From Dastarcus helophoroides (Eukaryota > Arthropoda > Insecta > Coleoptera > Bothrideridae), in assembly GCA_028583605.1 (NCBI GenBank), contig CM053331.1, positions 11,764,857 through 11,828,856 of the forward strand: a DNA stretch of 64,000 bases. Reading direction: 5' to 3'. Below, one piece after another: positions 21,870 to 34,084 of this stretch. The notes below the pieces were generated by a model that saw only the letters and a list, made by a program, of their open reading frames with translations, was not told where the DNA came from and did not search any database. The position numbers and the translations under genes were made by a program. Every line of letters begins with the position of its first letter. Positions within the stretch are counted from its first letter, which is position 1.

Positions 21870-22400
21870 TAACTCAGATATAGTTATGAGTAATGTTATA
21901 TGTTGATGCATTTTTGTCAACAATAAATGTGTTATGTTTCGTTGTTTGCTTAATATTTCGTAACTTTTGGGTTTCCAACTTTGAGTTTGAGACAGTGTAC
22001 ATATAGAAAGTAATTTCAACTTCAGATTGTTCTAGATGTAGAGCTACAACAAAATGGCGATATGTTTATTGCTTCCCCAACATTACTCCATGGTGCCTAT
22101 GTAATGTATTTCCTGGGATATTGCGACAATTTATAATTTCTCCTCTTTCTGAACAAATTTATGCTGAAATCCTGACCAAAACTAAACAGTTTCCTGTAGA
22201 TATTGCCAAGTGACCAGCAGCCCCTTCCCTTTGTTATTTATCAGCAACCAGTAATGTACCGGTTGATGACTAGTACGATCCTGAACAAGGTCATGTTATA
22301 TTACATATGCAGTGAAGCCCAACTTTCAGGAGATTTTGGTATCTTAACAGTCACAAATCAATAGCACAATGAAGGACGACCCTTACAGTTTTGAAAATAT
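21870..22400. other. Unassigned interval
   Basis: No recognisable feature between the LINE 3' region and the Tc1 terminal repeat. Confidence 0.4.
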
Positions 22401-22405
22401 AATTA

Positions 22406-23170
22406 CAGTGAGTGTAAAAAGTATTTGCAAACCATTTACATAAATAGAACGAATTTTTTCGGTTTAAATATAACTATTTTTTTTTAAAATAATTAAGTCT
22501 TTAACTCTATAGTCTTAGCACTTTATTTATGACAAAAAAGAGAAACAAAAACAAACTCTGAGTGCGAAAAAAAAAATATTTACCTAAAAGTTATTCAAAA
22601 GTCCGCACATAAAATATTCGTGCATTTCAAAAATTAACAAATAAATATAAGAAACAGTAACAATTTATACTTCATTGATCTGCTTTTAGCTTTAATACTG
22701 CCATGGAATCTTCTTGGCACAGAACTAACTAATTTAGAAGTGTAAGAAGAGGGCATCAAGGCCCATTCTTCTCGAAAAGCTGTTTTCGATGTTTTTTTAC
22801 TTGAAATTTGTTGCTCTCGAATTTTTTTACTGAGATAATCCTGCATATGCTCTGTAAAATTAATATCGGGCAACTGAGGAGGCATTGTAAGATATTTTGG
22901 CGCATTAAAAAATATCCAGCTCTTAGTATTCCGTGGTGTTTGCTTTGGATCGTTATCTTGGAAAAATATCTGATCATTATTAAAACCCATTGCTGCTGCA
23001 GTTAAGAGAAGCTTCTTATTTAGGATGATAATTTATTATTTGGGGTTGTTTAGGGGCCATGATTCCATCAATAAATGCAAGTTTTTCCACCCCTTTAGTA
23101 CTCGTACAACTCGAAACATAAACAGAACCTCCACCGTGTTTCATCGTAAAAATCAAATTTTCCATATTAA
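22406..23170 (-). pseudogene. Tc1-like element, minus-strand 3' half
   Basis: The left end is a Tc1-type TIR, CAGTGAGTGTAAAAAGTATT, starting at 22406 after a TA (22404-22405). The minus-strand frame 22990-22634 reads FFQDNDPKQT ('QQDNDPKHT'), then PPQLPDINFTEH ('PPQSPDLNPIEH', third catalytic region; the Glu survives), KKIREQQISSK and VSSVPRRFHGSIKAKSR. Upstream to about 23170 the KHGGGSVYVSSC ('KHGGGSVMVWGC') segment is readable in another frame. The copy is 5'-truncated at the junction with a plus-strand relative. Confidence 0.8.
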
Positions 23171-23830
23171 GACTATATTAATAAGACAAATAACATTTGG
23201 AAACAGGTATTTTTTAGAGATGAATTTTAATTTAATTCTAATGGACGTCAAATGGTGTGGAAAACGGGAAAACCTAATATTAAACTTTGTAAAGAAACTT
23301 TATTTCCTACGATAAAACATGATATTAGATCTGTTTGAGTTTGGGATTGTATGGGTATTAAACAGGTGTGGAAAATTTGCATTTTTTGAACACATCATGG
23401 ACCAAAAACAACTCTAAAAAATGTATTACCATCCACAGAAAAATCTTCTTTTAAGTGCAACATCAATGAGTTTTAATAAGAACTGAATATTTTTACAAGA
23501 TAGCCATGGAATATTAAAAATTTAATACTTTTAGCAGGCCAAAACGCCTTGTAATATGTTCTTCGTCACCCGATTTTATTGTTGTGGAGTATTTGTGGGA
23601 TTCTCTTAAGAACAAAATTGAAGAGCATCAAATTTCACGTAAAGAAATAATAAAATCTGCGTTTTGGGAAAAAAAGGGCACTGATACCCTCTTCTTACAC
23701 TTCTAAATTATTTAGTTCTATGCCAAGAAGGCTTCATGTCGTTATTAAAGCTAAGAGCAGACCAATGGAGTACCATTTGTTACTTTTTCTTACATTTATC
23801 TACTAATTTTTAAGTGTACGAATGCTTTGG
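23155..23830 (+). pseudogene. Tc1-like element, plus-strand fragment
   Basis: A more decayed relative of the preceding copy in the opposite orientation. Readable pieces are VFFRDE(F) and MVWKTGKPN ('VWRK' region), then VWDCMGIKQVWKICIF, then EYLWDSLKNKIEEHQISRK, and a C-terminal SSMPRRLHVVIKAK-like region near 23720-23760. The two copies diverge from about 23150-23175, giving an inverted pair. Confidence 0.65.
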
Positions 23831-24690
23831 TTTAAGGTATACTTCCTACCATGAACCTCATTACAATTTTGGTTAAATCTTCAAATCAGATATTGGTTTT
23901 CTTTCTCCTGTTAGTTTAAAGCATGATCCATTCTTTTTCGCTTGTTTTAGGATGCATCAACTTTATGATCTCTGGCTAATTATTATTCACATTTTCTTTA
24001 TAAATCGTTGTGTTTATGTTATATCCAGTCGATAGCGTATTAGATGATGTAGTGGATTACAATTTAAAAGCGACGTTTTTAGTTTCCTGATCTTCGAAGT
24101 TGGTTTGAATATGTTCCTATTTGATTAGAAAGGAGTGGTGCTTTGGTTACCACTTTAATTTTATTTCTATTTCTAGTTTCACCTCTATCATTTCAGTACC
24201 ATGCAGCATGCAGCACCTCCACGCAGTTGATCCCTCTAAGTTTGCACTTCTTCCTCCATCTATCTCTTATCTTTATTTTTTTTTGTGACAGCTTGAAATC
24301 TTAGTCGCTTGTTATTGCTTTGGGTTATTTATTAAACCTTAACTTGGGTATCCCAACCGGATGAAATCCGATAAAGTCGAAACCAGCCTTCGGTTCTCAA
24401 CCCTGAATATCGTAAATATGCCAGTCTGTTTATTAATGCATTAAAATAATAAGATTCTGTTGGCTTTACCAGCATGACTACTGAATGTTGGAAGGTCACG
24501 TTGTATTCCATTTCTTCATTTTATAAAGATCAGACAAACTAGCCCCAGAATAAACATTTGAAAATGAAAATCATAGTGACAGAAAACGATTTAAATCTAT
24601 TTCTTACTCACTTTTTGTGTTTACTTTAGTGGTATTCTAAAATAAAATGTGAGTATAAAATTTCTGATAGCTATACAGTTCATAAATACT
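23830..24690. other. Unassigned; includes a hammerhead-like segment near 24345-24410
   Basis: The minus strand at 24200-24290 reads like a LINE C-terminal tail (DRWRKKCKLRGINCVEVLHA) in one frame; this is weak. At 24352-24395, CGGATGA, then CCGATAA, then CGAAACC and CCTTCGGTT resemble the core, stem II, GAAA and stem III of a hammerhead, but U4 of the core is changed and stem II does not pair. Confidence 0.3.
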
Positions 24691-24697
24691 AACTAAC

Positions 24698-24978
24698 CTC
24701 TATTAACGATAAATACAACATGAGATATAACAATTCCATAATGTTTCCATAAATAGTTGCTATACCCAGACCTTGTTTCGCTTCATCATCGGCAGTTATA
24801 CTAGTAGCTTGTTTAGCCATTGTTATGCTAACAAGCTCCATAAATCTAAATTCTAACTGAAGCTTTGGATGAGAATATAAGAATTCCACACAGAAGGGCT
24901 TAAAAATGTCAGGTATAAAGTTAATTTCGAGAATACACATTTTCTCTTTTTTGTTAATTTCAACAAATACATACGATT
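24698..24978 (-). CDS. Candidate internal exon of an unidentified host gene
   Basis: A 281-bp open interval on the minus strand is bounded by a good acceptor (ATTTTTCTCAG before 24978) and a donor (GAG|GTTAGT after 24698). Phase is 2 nt plus 93 codons. The product includes PDIFKPFCVEFLYSHPKLQL, then EFRFMELVSITMAKQA, TADDEAKQGLGIATIYG and a hydrophobic MELLYLMLYLSLIE end. The amino acid mix is that of a normal helical protein, unlike the low-complexity frames nearby. I do not recognise the family, and no neighbouring exons were identified. It could be an unrecognised TE exon. Confidence 0.45.
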
Positions 24979-24999
24979 CTGAGAAAAATAATGGACTTT

Positions 25000-27900
25000 T
25001 GTTAAATAATTATAAAGATAGATAATTTCATAAATACATATATACTATTACCCTTACCAATTTTGCATTCACATTATGCTTGGAAAATGTTGCACTTTAA
25101 ATTCTTGAATACATTTTCTTAGTTTTAATGTATAAATTTAAAAGCTTCAGACAGGATTCCGCGAAGATTAATAGATTTACTATTGAATTTTATAACTTGT
25201 CATTAACCTTACGAACTTTGGAAACCATTCAAAGAAGAAAACAACGCTAAATGAGATATTACAATATGACGACTTTGTTTCTAGCATGTAAATGAACGGC
25301 ACCAAATCAAGTGGCGCGTACATCAGTCAGGTTAGTTAATCACAATTATGCGTTTAATATGTCTTTATGTACTCATTAGTGAGTTATGAATGTCTCCAGA
25401 TTTACTTGTTTATAACCATAAAGGTTGTTAAAATGGCGCGAATTTGAACATCAGTTTATGCATTCTTGTGCCAATATATTGTACATCAACAGTTTTAAGA
25501 CTTGACACTAGACCGTTGTGGACAATATATGATGATTTAATACGAAAGTGACATTAATTACACTCCATGAACCTAACAGTTATGCTTCATAAAATTGATT
25601 GATGTTTGATCGAATCGTACTTCTGGTTCTAATGTTTGACCGGTTTGAATGGTTGCTCCATAATTTCAAATTGTTTCATCAAATGTCAAATAACTTAACT
25701 AGATCAATTTTTAGGTACTGATTGCAATTTTGGCCCATTTCCAAAGCTTCAGGTCCTCACCTGTATTTTTTTTGCTAAAAGCCGAACGGAATGTGTCCAT
25801 TTTATATTACGTTGCTAAAACATTAAAATAAAATCACTTATTCTTACCATACAAGATATTATTGATTGTTAATGACTATTGTTTATGAACCTTCATCTCC
25901 CAGGAGCAGTCATCAATGTAGATATTCAATAATGTAAAATAGTTGAAGCTTTAGAAACTATACAATTTACCATGATTTTTAAGATACCGAAATTGAATGT
26001 ATTGTTACAATTGTCATGGAAATAGAAATTGCACCAATTACGCACTGACTGTTAGCTAATAATTTTATATTAAATTGTTTGTAATAAGTTCATCAAGTAA
26101 GATACTAAGTACCGAACAAAACATTTGTAGTTACACAAATATTGGAAAGGAGATATGATGAAGAAGTTTTTTGGTTACAGTCATAAGGAATAGTTACATC
26201 AGTAATAATATTTAGAGAAAAATAAGTATGTTGAGCCTAAAAAAAAAATTCGCAAATTCGGCCTTTGAAATAAAAAATTTTAAGTTTGAGGTAAACATGC
26301 CGAAAAAAAGTCGAAAATTTAACTACAAGTTATTAAATCAAATAGCGATGTGTCCACTTTTGAAACTATTTTATTTTCTGAATAAGTATCTAAGAAAGTA
26401 CCTTCCCTAATGAAAGAAGTGACTAATTGTAAGTTACATAACTAGTTTTTTTTTACTAAGGAAGTGCGCTTGAAATACATATCCATGGAAATAAATTTAA
26501 TTTGATAAGAACATAATTAATTTGCCTTTTTCAGATTTTACAAAACGCAAATCATTTTAACTTTTCTAATGCTAAATGTAATTAGAGTGGTCTAGTGTTA
26601 CTATTTCCTATAAAATTAATATTTTTGTCTTCACATGTAAAGAATATTCTCCTGGACATAAAGATAGTCCATCAAGAAAGCACTACGTGCAGTAAGTTCA
26701 TTTACAGTGGTTTTTTAAGCAAATTTACGATAGTTTAGATAATATCATTTTATGCACATTTCTCGGAATAATTCAGAATGAATAATATAAAAGCGGCAAA
26801 TTTTAAGAACATCATGACTCCTGAATCATCAACATATGCAGGTATTTTAACGTAGGTTAATGTGAGTTAAAATTATGCTTCTGTATATAATACATAATAA
26901 TTCACTTCGAAGGCTAAAAGTTCACAGACATAATGTTTAACACCAACACTTTAATATCACATAGAAGATGTTTCTGCAAGTTTATTTCTGTTTGTATTAC
27001 AGTGATGCATTGTTTGGTTCTTAGAAAACATACAATTGTAGTTCAAAAGTGAAGAGTTCTGGGTAAACGAATTTTAACTTGGGATCGTGATATCATTAAT
27101 TTTTTAATTCGTTAGATGTTTCTATCAAAGAAACTGTTTGTAAATTGCGTTTAGCAGAAATCAGTTGCTTGGAAACTTACCCAGTGGCCAAACAAGCCCT
27201 TATGAAAGAAACCTTTTAAAGTTTCCAATTCCTTAAGAATATGTAACTATTTTAAAAGGCCGCTGCTAGGTATTGTCTTCAAAAAGGCCTTAAAATAAAA
27301 AATAATATCCTTAAGTAAGTCACGTAATGTTGATTTTGATCATTTTGACCCCATTCAATACTTCAGATAGTTTACCGATAAATTACTTTTCTATAGTTTT
27401 CTTTTCTCCATCAGATGTTACTAACAGTGTAACTTCTACACCAGCAAAATGAAACGATCCGTTTCGGTGCCGAAGCCGAGATATTTTGTCAAACTTACGA
27501 TTTTTAATAATCAAACTATAGGTGAAAAAACGCAAACGACTTCGAACAGATTTTAATTTATTGCAGCCAAACCTTTGTATAGATTTTAATTTAAAAAAGT
27601 AATATATTATATAGAGTTGTATTGCGAATGAAATAACCAAATATGAGAATTTCTAGCAGTACCGTTTTTTGCTTAATGACAATCCGAAATTATAAATTAC
27701 ACAGAATTTCGATGCTTCTTTGGGCATGTTAGGGAAACATCTTGAAGTAATGGCAACATATCAGCTCTACTACTTCTTCTAGATGGCTTTGGCTGGAGCG
27801 GCATCGTGCAAATCTTTCAAATAAGCCAAGTGTTATCGGGTAAGAAAATCTACCGCAAAGCGGCTTGGAATTTCTATTATGGTCTCCACACATACAATCT

Positions 27901-28000
27901 ATGCTAAAAACGGAGTAGTGGTTGCAGTCTGGCGCTTAGGTATCGCTATACGCAGAAGACATTTACATTCTAAAAACTTTTTCTATTGTTTGTATAGTTT
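25000..28000. other. Unassigned interval
   Basis: No repeat ends or protein domains were recognised in 3 kb. A minus-strand frame at 27376-27510 (ISRLRHRNGSFHFAGVEVTL) and a GC-richer patch at 27715-27965 have non-random composition, but I could not assign them. 26228-26410 is a chance frame. Confidence 0.35.
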
Positions 28001-29100
28001 AAAGCGCTAATTATTTGCTATAGATAAAATTTCACTCGAGAAAAATTCAAAATTTACGAAAAAACATTCCAGTTTAAATACAAAATTTTTGGACAAAAAA
28101 ATGTTCACACATTTTAAAATTTTTAACTAAAATTAGAAAGTCAAAAATAGTGAAAGAATTTTGAAACTTGAAATTTTTTTAAATGTCTAAATCTTTAAAG
28201 TAAAAATAAAGTAGTACATTAACACTACAATCAAAATTTTGTTTATTAATTTAACTTGACATTTCTGCAACCCAGTTTAAGTTTCCAACCAAAAAGAGTC
28301 CCCCATGAAGAATAATCAAAATTTTATTTAAAAATAGTAGCAATTGAATGTGTAAAGTGCAAACTTGAAATTATGAGAAGAAAAAACCAAATTTTGGAAA
28401 ACCTCGTAATTTAGAAAAGGATTAAAACAGCACCAGTTTTTTTACAAAAATTTTTGTTTAAGATCAAAATGATATGAATTTTATTCAACGATTTGGAAGG
28501 AAAAGTAAATATTTAATTTGAACTTTTGAGAATAAAAATTGAAGTTTTGCCAAAAGAACCCTAACTTATATTAAAACAAAAATCTAAACAACATATAGCC
28601 CAAGAATTATAAAAATAAGGCCAAAATTTTGAAAAAGAAACAGAGAATTTATAATAATTTTAAATTCAATTTCAAATCTTTGAGAAAATAAAAGTTTTCG
28701 TGATTGAGGTCAAAATTTCAAAATAAGATTAACACTTTTAAAGTAAAAAATTGTAATTTTGAGAGAAAATAAGATAAGAAGACACTTTGAAATAAAAATT
28801 TTGTAATAAAACATTCTAATAAAAATTTTTTGGAAACATCAAGATTTCGACTCAAGATTTCAAACAAAGTGAACATTTTTTTTAAAAGCTGAAATTTGGA
28901 GTTTGAAATTGATATTTTAAACAAAACAGTAAAAATAAAGTAAATTTTATAAAAAATATGAAATATCGATAAAAGAAAAATCATGATTTGTAAAAGAATA
29001 TTCGCAATTTCAAGAAAAAAAGTTGGGATTTGAAGAAGGACGTACCATAAAGACGTGGTTATTTTACTTTTTTTAAACTACCAACTTTCAGCGCCTGATT
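28000..29100. repeat. A-rich degenerate short-period repeat (inverted orientation)
   Basis: The complement of the T-rich phrase family: AAAATTTTGA, AAATTTCAAA and AAAGTCAAAA words dominate the + strand. The 28718-28984 minus frame is a repeat artefact. Confidence 0.6.
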
Positions 29101-29204
29101 AAATCAAAAGCGATAAAGATTTTGGGATCTCAAAGAGACTTAATTGCAAAATTTTGATTTTTGAAATATATAATGTACAAACTCTTAACCCTAATTTGTT
29201 TACA

Positions 29205-29325
29205 ACTATTAAACTTTATTAACGATAAAAACGCAACGAAATTAGCAAATATTTATGAAAACATTGTGAAATTTTTAATTTCTGCGTTTTTATCCTTAAT
29301 AAAGTTTAATAGTTATAAATATTGA
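29205..29325. repeat. Small palindromic repeat; half copy at 30177-30262
   Basis: ACTATTAAACTTTATTAACG at about 29207-29226, continuing GATAAAAACGCA, is mirrored by TGCGTTTTTATC, then TTAATAAAGTTTAATAGT, ending near 29320. Inside are TAGCAAATATTTATGAAAAC and TTGTGAAATTTTTAA. The inner part and right arm recur at 30177-30262 (TTAGCAAATATTTATCAAAA ... AAAGTTTAATAGTTA). A MITE-like element with one full and one half copy here. Confidence 0.65.
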
Positions 29326-30439
29326 AGAATTCCACGAAGTAAGGGTTGGGAATGTCAATTATTCCAAGTTTGTTTATTTTAAGATGTCTCCTTTAATGTG
29401 AAAGTCCAATTTTGTTAAACAATTTCGATTTTAGCAAAGTTTTTTCTCAAAATTTCAATCCTTTAATACTTTAAATTTTAACTTGCATTTAAAATGTTGG
29501 TAACAAATTCAAAAATTTATTTTTATAATGTTTTTTTAATTCTTATATAAACAGCAAATTTAACACATTTGTTCTGAGAATACTACAACAAAGCCTTTTG
29601 ATAAATTTAAAGTTTAAACTATTTCCATTTTTATAGAGTTAATTTAAAATTCAATATATGGGTTGAAAGAGTATATTTTTGAGGCAAAATGTGACTTTTT
29701 TTTCTACAAATATTGTCTCAAACTGCCCCCCCTCTGATCTACAGCCATCGAAAATAAGGCAAGAAAAATTCATTGTGTCAAAGGGTGAGTAGGCTTACGC
29801 ATAAATATTCTAAAAATTTGCTGGCCCACTATTTTTTGGACACTATATTTATTTTTTACTTCAAAAACAATGTTGTTGCCAAAATTTTACGATACTTAAT
29901 TTGATTTGCATTTTTAACGACAATTTCAATTAGAAACACAAACTTTTAGCTGAACCAATGTAGACCAACCAATGTATTTAATTTTTTCGCCTTTAACTTT
30001 GACTTTTGTTTATGAACCTTAAGAAAAGTTTCTTTTCTAAATAATATGCAACTACTACATCTATTGAGATATTTATACAGTGTTAGAAACTGCTAGTTAG
30101 ACAACGTGCTCTGTGAATTGAGTCTAAGAAAAAATACACAATAGGCCCCTATACAATTACAAACACCTGGTCCGGTGTTAGCAAATATTTATCAAAACCT
30201 TGTGGAATTTTTAAATTTTGCTGCGCTTTTTATCGTTAATAAAGTTTAATAGTTACAGACTGTTCAGACGATCGTGTCAGAACGCGCCAATCGTCCGTTC
30301 TAAGCGATACGCAAAGGACGTGGCGTTCCAAAAGCTTATCACTACAAACACAACGTTCCATTCGCCCACGATATTTTACTTCGAGTCAATCCTATGTGAT
30401 TTAAACAGATTCTTTTTCCAAGTGGCAATTTTGCGCGGC

Positions 30440-30700
30440 AATTTTGTGTCGCAGAAAAAAAGATGACACCGGGCTACTATTATCTGCGTAACCCTATATC
30501 GGATTGGAAGTTGAAGCTAAGAGATCTTTTATGTGTAACAGAAACAAAGTAGGAGACAGGACAGATCCCGGAGGCACCCCTGCATTCTTCGCAATTTCGC
30601 TTTAATTTTCTTTTGCAATTCGCTAAAGGTGAGGGACATTTTCCATAAAAAAACCGAAAGCCCCAACTACTTCCTGAGAATTCTCGGATTCAAAGCGAAA
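30440..30700 (-). pseudogene. LINE RT fragment (minus)
   Basis: The minus strand reads NAGVPPGSVLSPTLFLLHIK, then DLLASTSNPI and GYADNSSP. These are the RT motif 'GVPQGSVLSPTLF' and the YADD box altered to YADN. Flanking sequence on both sides is an inverted match to 31100-31250, so this and the plus-strand copy are head-to-head members of one Jockey/CR1-type family. Confidence 0.7.
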
Positions 30701-31099
30701 ACATGCGCGCGAGATTTAAACGGCTCCTGTTAAACCTGCGGGAAATAGTGTACGTCTAAAAGCCCCTAATAAATGACAATTGTTGCTCGAATTAAATTTA
30801 AAAGAAATTATCTAATTTAATAATGGACACTATACATAGAGCCTTAACCAGTTTGTATGGTTCAGTTTGGCTTGCTATTAAGAGCACAGAAATAAATTCA
30901 GATATAAGGAAAGAAGGAGAAAGAGACGACGTAATAAACACCGATGCCAAGATGTCATTGGATTACTTGAATCGCCTTATTAATGGTTGCAACACTTGTG
31001 TATATGTGCATTGCCGTCATTTCTGTAGAAACCAAGCTACTTTCGTACATATCGATAAGCACGAAAGATTAAAACATGCAAATAATTAAGTCGTATTTT

Positions 31100-32090
31100 G
31101 AATTCGATAATTCTCAAGAAGTCGTTGAAATTTCGGTTTTTTTTATGGAAAATGTCCCTAATCTTTAGCGAATTGCAGAAGAAAATTAATGCAAAATTGA
31201 TGATAGTAGCCTGGTGTCATCTTTTTTCTGCGACAACCCATTATCCGTCGCTGCTTTAGATCGACTAAGGGAGCAGCAGCTACAGATGATTAATCGGGAT
31301 CTTGAAATTATTCTGGAATGGGGTCAGGATAATCTAATCGTCTTCAACGCTTCAAAAACTCAATCCGCGGTTTTATATAATAAACATACTCATGAACGGT
31401 AAAATTTTCCAGGTGGAATTTAATCTGTCTATGTCTATCCTAGGAGTGAATGCGAGCACTAACTTCTCTTGAGACGATCATGTGCGCGCCATTGCCAAAT
31501 CCGTCTCTCAGAAGCTAGGCTTTCTTTTAAAAGCTAAAAAGTCAGTTACACTATACAACGCTCAAGTTAGGCCAAGCCTAGAATACAGTTCTCATGTTTG
31601 GAGTCCAGCACCAAAACACAATTTAGCTCTTTAGAATTTTATCCAGAGAAAACGATTCGCCTAATTAATGACAAGGGTTTGGCCGATTTTTTCGAAGCAC
31701 TAGAGCACCGGCAGATGGTAATTTATTTCTTTCCTACAAGTATTTTCATGGGAGATGCTCGCAGATACTAATAGGATTGATCCCCCCGAGGGTAAGATAT
31801 TTAAGGCATACAAGACAGTCGGAGACAGCAAATTCCTGTGCGGTCCAACTTGATACAGTTATGACTTTTTTCCATAGAACTTCCAAGCTATGGAACTCGT
31901 TACCAAACGAAATTTTCTTCAAAAATTACAACCTAGCCTTATTTAAAAAGGCAGTTTATCGTCATCTATCCTTGTTTTCTCTTCCTACTCGCAGTGCTTT
32001 TAGGTTACCCTTTGCGAGTGGATTAAACTTTAAAAAAAGACAATATAATTTTGGTACAGTGGGTACAGTGCAGCGCATTTAACATTCTTC
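31100..32090 (+). pseudogene. LINE RT C-terminal half and 3' UTR (plus)
   Basis: Readable pieces in order: DDSSLVSSFF (distal half of the YADD region, with an upstream deletion relative to the minus copy), then REQQLQMINRDLEIILEWGQ, then FNASKTQSAVLYNK (31214-31402), LGVNAST, ARSLRHTRQSE-like and RTSKLWNSLPNEIFFKNYN. The last 9-mer, GGTACAGTG, is repeated twice near 32053-32071 and may be the terminal microsatellite. Same family as 13142-13510 and 46124-46686. Frameshifted. Confidence 0.75.
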
Positions 32091-32109
32091 GCTAATGTTT
32101 GATAAGGGT

Positions 32110-32190
32110 CATTTCCTCATCCTACTCGCGGTACTTTGAAGGCATAATAGGGCTGACCTTTGCGAGTGTACTGAATATAAGAAAAAAAGA
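32110..32190 (+). mobile_element. Second LINE 3' tail fragment
   Basis: CATCCTACTCGCGGTACTTT ... GGCATAATAGGGCTGACC ... GCGAGTGTACTGAA repeats the 3' end just upstream. This is a separate, heavily 5'-truncated insertion or a local duplication. Confidence 0.6.
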
Positions 32191-32309
32191 TATGGATACT
32201 TTATATAAAGTGCCAATAAGAGATATTTTCTGACGCCAAACCTCCTGAGTGTTGTGAATATTTAGGACGACGAATAATTTTTTCCATAAACGTTTAAACT
32301 CTCAAATAG

Positions 32310-33090
32310 TTTGGTTTTGATCTAGAGCAAGATTTATTAATCTTGTACGATAAATTAAAAACGCAGTTACAGGCTCTTGAAACTCTAAATCCAACTTCTG
32401 CTATACTATTTCCGGTAATAGAATTTGTTTACCAGAAGATTTATTAAGGATCGTAGAGAAGGGTCCTTCTCAATTTCAGAAAAGCCTGAGCAGATCTCTC
32501 TCGAAGTAGATGATGCCCAACGCATTAGGGGTTGGGCATTAATGGTTCCAATGCAGGTAAGGATCAGGTATCAAGCAAAAAGTGCACAAAGATAAACAGT
32601 TGTCAACTACTTCCGACTTAATAAATTGCGCTGTCTTTACCTGTGTCTTTTGTGAAGGCAAACACAACAGTACTGACTGTTTTAAAGTATCCAAATTGAG
32701 CTTAAAAATCGAACATCAGTCTAGACAGTGTCGGAGACATCTGCAGTGCTTGTTTGTAACAAATCTCATAAAACATTGATGTGTCCTGAATTGCCTTCGC
32801 ATTAAAAAATACCAACAAACTGTCTTTACGTGAAAAGGATTTTGAGAATTTTTGGAACATCTTATTGGTGCTGTAAAGGGTTTATTGCGATCAGTGTTAG
32901 GTCTAACTTTACTCTATTATGAAGTATTGTTGGTCGTTATATGCAACTGTGAGGCTATAATAAATGCTACACCTCTTACATATCTATATATTGCCATTAA
33001 CTCGCAATCGAATATCAACAGGTCAGCATTTATTGACGGTTGTGGGTTCGTCTGTGGCTGAAGAGTCCAATTCTCGATGTAATTATTCTA
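32310..33090 (+). pseudogene. BEL/Pao retrotransposon remnant, part 1 (gag and integrase pieces)
   Basis: A gag-like segment (YDKLKTQLQALETL and LPEDLLRIV) is followed by a zinc-knuckle region (CVFCEGKHNSTDCFKV, 32582-32779; related to the CxxC...H...C pattern of Pao gag), then directly by an integrase segment (ENFWEHLIGAVKGLLRSVLG ... NCEAIINATPLTYL, 32835-32990). Protease, RT and RNase H are absent, so a large internal deletion joins gag to integrase. The element continues at 34085 beyond an inserted LINE. Confidence 0.7.
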
Positions 33091-33099
33091 CCACAGTCT

Positions 33100-34020
33100 A
33101 GACATTGGAAATCGCTCTGAGGGGGAATGTATCGGGGTATTCTTCTTGGTCCGCTATAGTTAGATATAGTTCTCTCCATTCGAAGCGATTATCTGCCATG
33201 TTTCCCCAATCAATTGGCAGCAATGTTTAGACTTTTCAAAGATTCGTGGAGGCTATCTTTGTATCCGAGCCCCTTTGTTTTCATTGTTCTTCCAGTAACA
33301 CACCACAGAAGATATGTTTAACCGTGCTGTTATCTATTAGGCGATATACATCTCCTAACCATCTTGATTTCAAGCAAGAGACCAATATTTCGATTGAGGG
33401 ACAATTTGCTCTATCTATGACCATCGAGTTTGAGATGCGATGATACCATCGAATATTTAGGATTTGCCCAAGTTGCCTCTGTAGAATTCTATTGTTTTAA
33501 TATGTCAAGTATATGGTGTCCAAGTTTCACAGCCGTATAGTAGTGTATGTATTATCAGTGCTCTGTATACGGCAATTTTAGTTTTAATAGAGAAGTCACC
33601 ATTTTGAAATACTCTGCCTCGTAGCTTCCAGTAACTTTTGGATGCAGCGCTTATTCGATTTTGTATTTCCGTATCAATGTTTGCGTTTGTGTTTGGAATG
33701 TTTCCCAGGTAGTTGAAGCTGTCGACATAATCCAATTGTTGGTTAGAAATATTAAATATTGATGGTTTCATCATTTTCATGTATTCTTGGTGTGGAAAAA
33801 ATTTTAGTTTTAGAGACATTTATAAGTAGTCTGATGTCCCGATATGATGTAGTATAGATAGCTAGGTTTAGTTGAAGCTGTTCTTACGAGTGCACCACCA
33901 GTGCACAGTCATCAGCCTATATGAGTTCTGTGATGTACTGGGTCCTTGTCTTGTAGATGGGCCGAAGGCGACTGAGATTGAACAGTCCACCATCGTACCG
34001 ATACTTAATACTTACACTTC
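33100..34020 (-). pseudogene. LINE RT fragment (minus) inserted in the BEL/Pao remnant
   Basis: On the minus strand from 34020: YDGGLFNLSRL, then ADDCALVVHS (YADD box; its Tyr codon is now a stop), then the open frame 33819-33505 with NYLGNIPNTNANIDTEIQNR and ISAASKSYWKLRGRVFQNGD and YRALIIHTLLYGCETWTPY. The HIRWYHRISN-type C-terminal region and a tail follow to about 33100. This is an endonuclease-RT LINE without RNase H, distinct from the other LINE families in the window. Confidence 0.8.
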
Positions 34021-34084
34021 TTTCGGTTAGTTTTTTATCAACTATCACTGACAAGGCATCGCATATCTATCTGCTGAACGTAAA

